From Streptosporangiaceae bacterium (GTDB lineage: Bacteria > Actinomycetota > Actinomycetes > Streptosporangiales > Streptosporangiaceae): a stretch of 6,496 nt of DNA. The translations under genes and the position numbers were made by a program. Shown one piece after another: positions 1-4,707 of this stretch; position 1 is the stretch's first letter, and each line of letters begins with the position of its first letter. The stretch lies in the NCBI GenBank assembly GCA_030045215.1, contig JASIBJ010000028.1, positions 1 to 6,496 of the forward strand, read 5' to 3'. Below the pieces are notes generated by a model. That model was not told the DNA's origin and searched no databases. It saw only the letters and a program-made list of their open reading frames with translations.

Positions 1-216
1 ATCTGCGGCGACCTCATACCCCAGCCCGAGAACGCTTACCCATCCACGCAGGTGACGGGCGTGAACAAGGCTGCTGCCAAGATCCGCGCGTTGGCGTGCG
101 CCAGCCGAGGCAAAAGCGCCCGCCTGCTGGATTCCCGGCGCCGCAGCGCCGGAGACGCCGACCCAGACGACAAACACCGTGAACCCTGTGGGTTCACGGT
201 GTCCTCAATGTCGTGA
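1..216 (+). CDS. Possible 3' end of an unrecognised gene (partial at left edge)
   Basis: One plus-strand frame is open from the first base to a TGA at 214-216, about 71 codons. Roughly 80% of its third positions are G or C, higher than in the other plus-strand frames here, which is the main reason to list it. The tail is rich in Arg, Ser and Asp and resembles no family I know. Against it, the last dozen or so codons run through a perfect 13-bp hairpin, so the end of the frame may be accidental. A minus-strand frame is also open across most of this stretch. If real, the gene is convergent with the tRNA on the other strand. The function is unknown. Confidence 0.3.
   Translation: MCGDLIPQPENAYPSTQVTGVNKAAAKIRALACASRGKSARLLDSRRRSAGDADPDDKHREPCGFTVSSMS
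174..202 (-). terminator. Perfect 13-bp hairpin downstream of the tRNA, probable terminator
   Basis: Bases 174-186 and 190-202 are exact reverse complements separated by a 3-nt loop (TGT at 187-189). The hairpin begins 26 nt beyond the tRNA discriminator base on the minus strand. There is no long U tract on either side, only TTGT on the minus-strand exit. High-GC actinobacteria often use such hairpins without a U run. Because the stem is symmetrical it could also stop transcription arriving on the plus strand from the left edge. The terminator role is inferred; the hairpin itself is certain. Confidence 0.7.
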
Positions 217-228
217 GAGATTCCACGG

Positions 229-302
229 TGGGGCCGGTGGGATTCGAACCCACACTGTCAAGAACCTAAATCTTGCGCCTCCTGCCGTTGGGCTACGACC
301 CC
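229..302 (-). tRNA. tRNA-Leu (anticodon UAG) with an atypical short variable loop
   Basis: On the minus strand this folds as a full cloverleaf. The acceptor stem is GGGGTCG with CGGCCCC (one G-U pair). The D arm has a 3-bp stem GCC/GGC and a large loop with the GG pair followed by C-A-G. The anticodon stem is CAAGA/TCTTG around loop TTTAGGT. The variable loop is ACAGT, and the T arm is GTGGG-TTCGAAT-CCCAC. The anticodon is UAG, which reads the leucine codon CUA. The discriminator is A, no CCA is encoded, and G37 follows the anticodon; these and the large D loop fit leucine. The oddity is the 5-nt variable loop: bacterial tRNA-Leu normally carries a long class II arm. A15 and U48 can form the usual Levitt pair, so the fold looks sound. 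The anticodon is not an amber suppressor, which would be CUA. The gene lies 31 nt behind bcp on the same strand. Confidence 0.88.
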
Positions 303-333
303 TTGCTGCGCATCTGGCCGCGCCGACCGCCCG

Positions 334-804
334 TCAGACCCCGAGATCCTGACGTAGCCGCGCCACGTGGCCCTTCGCCTTGACGCCGTAATACGCATGC
401 TCGATCTTGCCATCCGGGCCGACTACGAAGGTCGATCTGATGACCCCGACGGACGTCTTGCCGTACATCATCTTCTCGCCGTAAGCGCCGTAGGCCTCAA
501 GGACGGCGTGATCGGAGTCGCAGAGCAGCGGGAAGTTCAGGCCCTCCTTCTGGCGGAACCTAGCCAGCTTGGCCGGGCCATCAGGAGAGATCCCGAGCAC
601 CGCTACACCGGCCGCCGACAGCGAGGAGAGGCTGTCACGGAAGTCGCATGCCTGCGTCGTGCAGCCGGGCGTCATCGCGGCCGGGTAGAAGTAGATGATC
701 ACCCGCTGACCGCGCAAGGACGAGAGGCTGACCTTGTTGCCGTCGGCATCGGGCAGGGTGAAATCCGGCGCCAGATCCCCGGCCTGAAGTCGTTGACCAG
801 CCAC
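334..804 (-). CDS. bcp: Thioredoxin-dependent peroxiredoxin, BCP/PrxQ type
   Basis: This 156-residue protein is the usual length for cytoplasmic BCP peroxiredoxins, which reduce hydrogen peroxide and organic hydroperoxides with electrons from thioredoxin. Residues 10-20 carry the APDFTLPD strand typical of the family. The active site is PAAMTPGCT, with peroxidatic Cys48. Cys53 in TQAC is placed like the resolving cysteine of two-Cys BCPs (the 45/50 spacing in E. coli). Arg123, in VIRSTFVV, matches the conserved active-site arginine. Only the second Ala of the usual PKAMTPGC or PRDNTPGC stretch looks slightly unusual. The start is GTG at 804-802, chosen because a purine-rich GGAGGGAG lies 7-10 nt upstream. 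The tRNA-Leu gene follows after only 31 nt, so the two may share a transcript. The LppX-like gene is divergent. Confidence 0.95.
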   Translation of the reverse strand: MAGQRLQAGDLAPDFTLPDADGNKVSLSSLRGQRVIIYFYPAAMTPGCTTQACDFRDSLSSLSAAGVAVLGISPDGPAKLARFRQKEGLNFPLLCDSDHAVLEAYGAYGEKMMYGKTSVGVIRSTFVVGPDGKIEHAYYGVKAKGHVARLRQDLGV

Positions 805-811
805 CTACTGG

Positions 812-819
812 CTCCCTCC
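812..819 (-). promoter_or_regulatory. Ribosome binding site of bcp
   Basis: The minus strand reads GGAGGGAG here, 7-10 nt before the GTG codon at 804-802. It is the strongest Shine-Dalgarno sequence in the window and decides the non-ATG start of bcp. Confidence 0.75.
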
Positions 820-835
820 GTCGCGTCGTGACTGC

Positions 836-852
836 CCCCTACCGTACAGGGG
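836..852. repeat. Small inverted repeat in the bcp leader region
   Basis: CCCCT (836-840) and AGGGG (848-852) are complementary around a 7-nt centre, 32-48 nt upstream of the bcp start. The minus strand across the centre reads TACGGT (846-841), which fits the TANNNT pattern of an actinobacterial -10 box, though no matching -35 box is seen. It could be an operator or a promoter element. A 5-bp repeat can arise by chance in GC-rich DNA. Confidence 0.2.
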
Positions 853-895
853 CGCATCACCTTGAGCGTGTACCCATCGCGGAGCGCGTATCAGC

Positions 896-925
896 GGAAT
901 ACTCGACTACCGGACTTTGCCGCAA
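896..925 (-). promoter_or_regulatory. Weak candidate promoter for bcp
   Basis: On the minus strand TTGCGG (925-920) is followed after 18 nt by TATTCC (901-896). The -35 half is a fair match to TTGACA and the -10 half only a partial match to TATAAT. It would give a leader of about 85 nt for bcp. The spacer between the divergent genes must hold promoters in both directions, but none is strong. On the plus strand only TATATG at 935-940 stands out. Confidence 0.2.
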
Positions 926-960
926 GGATGCGACTATATGGCGCAGGGGCTACAAAACGT

Positions 961-975
961 TGGCACTGGGTGCCA
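961..975. repeat. Inverted repeat TGGCAC-N3-GTGCCA upstream of the LppX-like gene
   Basis: Two 6-bp arms (961-966 and 970-975) are exact reverse complements with a 3-bp centre, 36 bp before the start codon at 1012. The position suits an operator or a small 5' UTR hairpin for the plus-strand gene. I cannot name a regulator that binds it, and it does not match the CIRCE element. Confidence 0.35.
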
Positions 976-1011
976 TCTTTGCTGCCCGTGCACGACTAGG
1001 ACGGGGTTGAG

Positions 1012-2139
1012 ATGACCGGATCCGACTGGAACGACGACATGCAGGGTGAGCAAGCCGCAGGAGCGGGCGAGCAGCGCCCGCCCTCGGAGCCAGCCGCAGG
1101 TGAATCCGCTGACGCTCCCCGGCCGCTTGACGCGCCGCCCGGCGCACCCGCGGCCGACCAGGGCATGCCCGCTGGCGCGCAGGCCGTGCCGCCCGGCTCC
1201 GAAGGCACGCCCCCCGGTTACCAGGGGGGGCCGCCCGGTTACCAGGGCGCAGCCGAGGGCGGCTGGCCGGGTCCGGCGACGCCATCGGACACGGTCGAGT
1301 TCGGCGACTCGAGCCCATCGTCATCGGCCCGGCCGCGGCGGCGGCTGGTGATCGCGATCTCGGCCGGGGCCGCGGCCGCGGTGGCAGTGGCCGCCATCGC
1401 CGTCGCCGCTACCGGCGGCTTCGGCGGCTCGTCGCAGACGCCCGCGCAGGTACTCGCCGCCGCCGCGCACAACTCCGCCACGGTCAGCTCGCTCTCGGCG
1501 ACCTATTCCGAGCAGATCAGCGGCGAGGCCAGCGGGTCGATCACCGGCTCGGTCCAGGAGATCCGCAAGCCGCTGCAGATGTCGATCAGCATGACCGAGA
1601 CCGTTGAAGGGCAGTCGCTACAGTTGTCCGCTGTCGTGACCGACAGCAATATGTACGTGAAGTTCGGCAGCATGGCCGGCATACCATCGGAGCTGGTCGG
1701 CAAGTGGATCGAGTTCCCGCTGTCCAGCTTGGATGGCGGTGCATTCTCCTCTCTGCTACAGAGCGTGCAGAACGAGAATCCGACGTCGCAGGCGCAGGAA
1801 CTGCTCGCCGCTAAGGACCTTCGAGCCGATGGCACTCAGGTCATCGACGGCGTGCAGACCACCAGGTACGTCGGCTCGTTCACGCCGGCCGCCGCGCTGA
1901 AGGTACTGTCCCCGAGCGCGCGCGCGGCGCTTGGCCCGGCGATGAAGCAGATCCAGGGCGATATCAATTTCAGCGTCTGGATCGACGGCAATGACCACAT
2001 CAGGCAGTTCACCGAGGTCGAGAGCGTCGCGTCGGAGACAGTGAACGCGACCTTCACCTTCCAGTCGTTCAATCAGGCCGTGACCGTCACCATCCCGCCC
2101 GCGAGCCAGGTAATCCGCTATCCGGGAAGCGGCCTGTAG
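1012..2139 (+). CDS. Single-pass membrane protein with Pro/Gly-rich N-terminus and LppX/LprG-like outer domain
   Basis: The protein has 375 residues. Residues 1-108 are hydrophilic and rich in Pro, Gly, Ala, Gln and acidic residues, with a tandem PPGYQG repeat at 67-79. An Arg cluster (RPRRR, 107-111) precedes one membrane helix at about 112-133, which places the tail inside and the rest outside. Residues 140-375 form a Ser/Thr-rich extracytoplasmic domain with alternating beta strands. Features such as YVKFGSMAGI, KWIEFPL, GTQVIDGVQTTRYVG and INFSVWIDGNDHIRQF resemble the LppX/LprG/LprA (LolA-like) lipid-binding fold. There is no cysteine anywhere, so this is not a lipoprotein: the helix replaces the lipid anchor. 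The ATG has a modest leader (AGGA at 998-1001 and GGGG at 1003-1006). The gene stands alone, divergent from bcp and convergent with rdgB. A lipid-carrier role is inferred from the fold only. Confidence 0.85.
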   Translation: MTGSDWNDDMQGEQAAGAGEQRPPSEPAAGESADAPRPLDAPPGAPAADQGMPAGAQAVPPGSEGTPPGYQGGPPGYQGAAEGGWPGPATPSDTVEFGDSSPSSSARPRRRLVIAISAGAAAAVAVAAIAVAATGGFGGSSQTPAQVLAAAAHNSATVSSLSATYSEQISGEASGSITGSVQEIRKPLQMSISMTETVEGQSLQLSAVVTDSNMYVKFGSMAGIPSELVGKWIEFPLSSLDGGAFSSLLQSVQNENPTSQAQELLAAKDLRADGTQVIDGVQTTRYVGSFTPAAALKVLSPSARAALGPAMKQIQGDINFSVWIDGNDHIRQFTEVESVASETVNATFTFQSFNQAVTVTIPPASQVIRYPGSGL

Positions 2140-2146
2140 AACTCCG

Positions 2147-2173
2147 GGGCTGGCGGCCGGGCGCGGTCAGCCC
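2147..2173. terminator. Weak hairpin between convergent genes
   Basis: GGGCTG (2147-2152) and CAGCCC (2168-2173) can pair around a GC-rich 15-nt loop, between the stop of the LppX-like gene (2139) and the end of rdgB (stop codon 2167-2169). It could act in both directions, but the stem is short, overlaps the end of rdgB and has no U tract. Nothing else in this 27-bp gap looks like a terminator. Confidence 0.22.
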
Positions 2174-2796
2174 AGCAGAGCGGCGATCACCGGGGCCAGG
2201 GCGCGCAGCGCCTTGCCCCGGTGGCTGATCTTGTCCTTGTCAGCCGGGTCCATCTCGGCGGTGGTCAGGGCCGCGTTGTCCGGCAGAAAGATCGGGTCGT
2301 AGCCGAACCCGTTCTGCCCGCGCGGCTCGTGCACCAGCGAGCCGCGCACGACTCCCTCGCTCACGTGCTCCCGACCGTTCGGCAGCACGAGCGCCGCCGC
2401 GCAGACGAACTGGGCCCCGCGCCGCTCGTCCGGTACATCGGAAATCTGAGCCAGCACGAGCCAGAGGTTGGCCGCGTCATCACCGTGGCGGCCCGACCAG
2501 CGGGCGGACAGCACGCCGGGCATTCCGTTGAGCGCATCGACGCACAGCCCTGAGTCATCAGCCACGGCCGGCAACGCGGTGAACTTGGCAATTGCCCGCG
2601 CCTTCAGCAGCGCGTTCTCAGCGAAGGTCGAACCCGTTTCCTGAACCTCGGGCGCCCCAGGAAAGTCGTCGAGCCCGCGGAGGTCGACCTCAACGTGGCC
2701 TGCGGCCAGGATCCTGGTCAGCTCGATCAGCTTGTGCTGGTTGGCCGTGGCCAGCACCAGCCGGGGCGCAGACCCGGCCTGGCTGCCCTCCGTCAT
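2167..2796 (-). CDS. rdgB: Non-canonical purine NTP pyrophosphatase (RdgB/HAM1 family)
   Basis: This cytoplasmic house-cleaning enzyme hydrolyses dITP, ITP and XTP to the monophosphate and pyrophosphate, keeping deaminated purines out of DNA and RNA. The 209-residue length is normal for the family. Visible signatures are LATANQHKL (15-23, phosphate-binding N and K), [14 protein letters not shown] (53-66), [13 protein letters not shown] (79-91, with Asp80/Asp81 as metal and catalytic acids), SARWSG (97-102), GFGYDPIF (163-170, base pocket) and KISHRGKAL (189-197). It follows rph directly: the rph TGA and this ATG share the bases ATGA (2796-2793). No Shine-Dalgarno sequence is visible upstream, so translation is probably coupled to rph. 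The rph-rdgB order is common in actinobacteria. Confidence 0.96.
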   Translation of the reverse strand: MTEGSQAGSAPRLVLATANQHKLIELTRILAAGHVEVDLRGLDDFPGAPEVQETGSTFAENALLKARAIAKFTALPAVADDSGLCVDALNGMPGVLSARWSGRHGDDAANLWLVLAQISDVPDERRGAQFVCAAALVLPNGREHVSEGVVRGSLVHEPRGQNGFGYDPIFLPDNAALTTAEMDPADKDKISHRGKALRALAPVIAALLG

Positions 2797-3512
2797 GCTT
2801 GCAGGGCCGCGTGCTGCAACTTGGTGAGCTCGCCGCAGCCCGCGACCGCCAGGCTGAGCAGCTCGTCCAGCAGGTCACGACCGAACGGCTCTCGCTCGGC
2901 CGTGCCCTGAATCTCCACGAAGCTGCCGTCGCCCGTGCAGACGACGTTCATGTCGGTCTCAGCGGCGACGTCCTCGTCATAGCACAGGTCGAGCACCGGC
3001 TGCCCGTCGACGATGCCGACGCTGACGGCGGCCACCGAGGCGGCCAGCGGCTCGCCCTTGCACCGGCCCCGCTCCTTGAGCCATGAGACCGCGTCGGCAA
3101 GCGCGACGTACCCGCCAGTGACCGCGGCCGTCCTGGTGCCGCCATCGGCCTGCAGGACATCGCAGTCGATGATGATCGTGTTCTCCCCCAGCGCCTTAGG
3201 GTTGACGCACGCACGCAGTGACCGGCCGACCAGCCGGGATATTTCCTGGGTGCGGCCGCCGAGCTTGCCCTTCACCGATTCGCGCTCGCTTCGCGTGTTC
3301 GTCGAACGCGGCAGCATCGCGTACTCGGCGGTCACCCATCCCTGGCCGCTCCCCCGGCGCCAGCGGGGCAGGTCTTCCTGCACGCTGGCGGCGCAGAGCA
3401 CCCTTGTCGCGCCAAACTCAACGAGCACTGAGCCCTCGGCGTGATCGAGCCAGCCTCGGGTGATCTTGACGTCGCGAAGTTGATCGGGACGTCGGCCATC
3501 TGGTCGGGACAT
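2793..3512 (-). CDS. rph: Ribonuclease PH
   Basis: RNase PH is a phosphate-dependent 3'-to-5' exoribonuclease that trims tRNA 3' ends and forms a hexameric ring. From ATG at 3512 the protein has 239 residues, the family's standard length. It begins [13 protein letters not shown], very like other actinobacterial RNase PH starts. Key blocks are [17 protein letters not shown] (24-40), [17 protein letters not shown] (58-74), [16 protein letters not shown] (86-101) and [15 protein letters not shown] (116-130, phosphate-binding Arg). The acidic stretch [15 protein letters not shown] (175-189) carries the metal-binding aspartates. The frame can be extended to a TTG at 3590, but that adds 26 residues with no family match and a weaker start. 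No Shine-Dalgarno sequence is seen. A -10-like TAAGCT lies 7 nt before the ATG, suggesting a leaderless mRNA. rdgB follows with a 4-nt overlap. Confidence 0.96.
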   Translation of the reverse strand: MSRPDGRRPDQLRDVKITRGWLDHAEGSVLVEFGATRVLCAASVQEDLPRWRRGSGQGWVTAEYAMLPRSTNTRSERESVKGKLGGRTQEISRLVGRSLRACVNPKALGENTIIIDCDVLQADGGTRTAAVTGGYVALADAVSWLKERGRCKGEPLAASVAAVSVGIVDGQPVLDLCYDEDVAAETDMNVVCTGDGSFVEIQGTAEREPFGRDLLDELLSLAVAGCGELTKLQHAALQA

Positions 3513-3519
3513 GGCTTGC

Positions 3520-3525
3520 AGCTTA
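3520..3525 (-). promoter_or_regulatory. Candidate -10 box of a leaderless rph-rdgB promoter
   Basis: The minus strand reads TAAGCT (3525-3520), matching TANNNT, followed by 7 nt and then the rph ATG at 3512. This spacing would put the transcription start at or next to the A of the ATG, which fits the missing Shine-Dalgarno sequence. No convincing -35 box is present 16-18 nt upstream, so the call rests on the -10 box and its position. Confidence 0.4.
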
Positions 3526-3567
3526 ACGGGTCGCGACGGCCTATCGGTCCCGGCTGCACCCCCTAGC

Positions 3568-3583
3568 GGCCTCGCTCGGGGCC
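3568..3583 (-). terminator. Weak hairpin after the epimerase gene
   Basis: GGCCTCG (3568-3574) can pair with CGGGGCC (3577-3583), one pair being G-U, so the loop is very tight. A separate palindrome GGGCCGGCCC lies on the minus strand at 3588-3579. Either structure, 20-40 nt beyond the epimerase stop, could weakly end that transcript ahead of the rph promoter. There is no U tract. Confidence 0.25.
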
Positions 3584-3608
3584 GGCCCAACAGGGATCCC
3601 GCGGCGCG

Positions 3609-4547
3609 CTACCAGTCGGCCCGTTCGGGCGCGCCAGCCTCGATCCAGCGGTATACCTTGGCCACGCCGTCGGGCAATGTGGTCGTGGCGACCCAGCCAA
3701 GATCGCGCGCGGCGCGCTCCGAGGCGAGGGCACTGCGCAGCAAGTCGCCTCGACGCGGCGGTGCAAACAGGGGGTCCACCGGACGACCCGCGACCGCACT
3801 GATCACACGGGCCAACTCCAGGACGCTGACCTCGACCCCAGATCCGATATTCCAGATGCCAGGCCGCCCGCGTTCAGCGGCTGCCAGCAAAGCCTCGACG
3901 GCATCTCCGATGTACACGTAATCCCGTGTCTGCCGGCCATCACCGAATATGGTCGGCCGCTCCCCCGCCACGACCTGCGCGCAGAAGATCGCCACGACGC
4001 CGGCCTCTCCGGCCGGGTCCTGACGCGGCCCGTACACGTTGGCGAGCCGCAGCACGGTGTGGCCAGTTCCGTGCAGGCGGTTGTAGAGCATGACGTATTG
4101 CTCGGCACAGTGCTTGGCGACCCCGTACGGCGATTCAGGCAGCGGCAGCACGTCCTCCAGGGACGGTATCGGCGCGTCCCGTCCGTACAGCGCCCCGCCG
4201 GTGGAGCAGAACAGCACCCTGGCGCTCACGGCTCTGGCCGCCTCGAGCACGTTGATCGTCCCCACGATGTTCGCCTCGGCGTCCGCGGATGGCTGGGAAA
4301 CCGAGGCCCGGACGTCGATCTGGGCCGCGAGGTGGCAGATCAGCTCGGGCGCGTAATCCAGCGTGACGGCCTCGAGCAGGTCCGCCTCGGCGACGTTGAT
4401 CTTGTGCAGCGCGACGCCCTCGTCCATGCGACCTGGCCTCCCGGCCGACAGGTCATCGACGACGATCACCTCGTCACCCCTGCCGACCAGGGAGTCGACG
4501 AGGTGCGACCCGATGAAGCCGGCACCGCCGGTGACGAGTACGCGCAT
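3609..4547 (-). CDS. NAD-dependent sugar-nucleotide epimerase/dehydratase, GalE1-like extended SDR
   Basis: This 312-residue cytoplasmic enzyme has a Rossmann fold with TGGAGFIGSHL at the start (Gly7, Gly10, Gly13) and VVDDLSAG (29-36), where Asp31/Asp32 would bind the adenosine ribose of NAD. HLAAQIDVRASV (72-83) follows. The catalytic set is Ser115/Thr116 in CSTGG plus Tyr141 and Lys145 in SPYGVAKH. LANVYGPRQDPAGEAGVVAIF and FGDGRQTRDYVY are substrate-domain signatures. They look very like mycobacterial GalE1 (Rv3634c) as I remember it, so UDP-glucose/UDP-galactose 4-epimerase is the best guess, but related epimerases and dehydratases share these motifs. The ATG has no Shine-Dalgarno sequence, and TAGACT 8 nt upstream suggests a leaderless start. 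The gene is divergent from the GT87 glycosyltransferase and lies upstream of rph on the same strand. A role in making sugar donors for surface glycans is inferred. Confidence 0.92.
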   Translation of the reverse strand: MRVLVTGGAGFIGSHLVDSLVGRGDEVIVVDDLSAGRPGRMDEGVALHKINVAEADLLEAVTLDYAPELICHLAAQIDVRASVSQPSADAEANIVGTINVLEAARAVSARVLFCSTGGALYGRDAPIPSLEDVLPLPESPYGVAKHCAEQYVMLYNRLHGTGHTVLRLANVYGPRQDPAGEAGVVAIFCAQVVAGERPTIFGDGRQTRDYVYIGDAVEALLAAAERGRPGIWNIGSGVEVSVLELARVISAVAGRPVDPLFAPPRRGDLLRSALASERAARDLGWVATTTLPDGVAKVYRWIEAGAPERADW

Positions 4548-4555
4548 GGGTGAGC

Positions 4556-4585
4556 AGTCTATGCTGTGCCGCTATGTCCTGACCG
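4556..4585 (-). promoter_or_regulatory. Candidate leaderless promoter of the epimerase gene
   Basis: On the minus strand TAGACT (4561-4556) fits a TANNNT -10 box and ends 8 nt before the ATG at 4547, so transcription would begin at the start codon. CGGTCA (4585-4580), 18 nt further up, is a poor -35 match sharing three positions with TTGACA. The 8 nt before the ATG (GCTCACCC) contain no Shine-Dalgarno sequence, which supports a leaderless reading. Confidence 0.4.
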
Positions 4586-4692
4586 ACACCGCGCGGACGG
4601 CGCTCAGCCCGGTCTGGCTCGGCAGGCCACTCAATAGGCTGAGGTCGACGGACACCACCGGCCGCACGCGCCCGCCAGGGCCAGGCCCAGCC

Positions 4693-4698
4693 AGGAAA
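4693..4698 (+). promoter_or_regulatory. Ribosome binding site of the GT87 gene
   Basis: AGGAAA lies about 10 nt before the ATG at 4708. It supports that start over the upstream ATGs at 4546 and 4561, which lie against or just beside the divergent epimerase start and lack a comparable site. A possible -10 box TAGGCT is at 4635-4640, without a clear -35. Confidence 0.5.
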
Positions 4699-4707
4699 CA
4701 CGGCCAG

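Noticed and set aside
229..302. Amber suppressor tRNA
   Set aside because: The anticodon is UAG and so pairs with codon CUA. A suppressor of UAG codons would need anticodon CUA.
229..302. Integration site of a mobile element at the tRNA 3' end
   Set aside because: No integrase, excisionase or direct repeat of the tRNA 3' end is visible in the short flanking sequence, so there is no support within the window.
367..1010. Plus-strand open frames at 367-831 and 828-1010
   Set aside because: The first is antisense to bcp. The second fills the divergent spacer, with no ribosome site, poor coding bias and no recognisable product.
1201..1250. Direct DNA repeats that might be a mobile or CRISPR feature
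   Set aside because: They are two in-frame copies encoding the PPGYQG peptide repeat, with no spacers and no further copies.
1046..1351. Overlapping frames across the Pro/Gly-rich N-terminus of the LppX-like gene
   Set aside because: They arise from repetitive GC-rich codons in other frames. The frame from 1012 continues into a clear membrane helix and folded domain.
3513..3590. N-terminal extension of rph to a TTG codon at 3590
   Set aside because: The extra 26 residues are unlike RNase PH, and the ATG at 3512 gives the family's usual start and length.
4363..4707. N-terminal extension of the GT87 gene to 4363
   Set aside because: The added residues are low complexity, are mostly antisense to the epimerase's first 60 codons and have no family match. 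ATG 4708 has AGGAAA upstream and gives a normal GT87 N-terminus.
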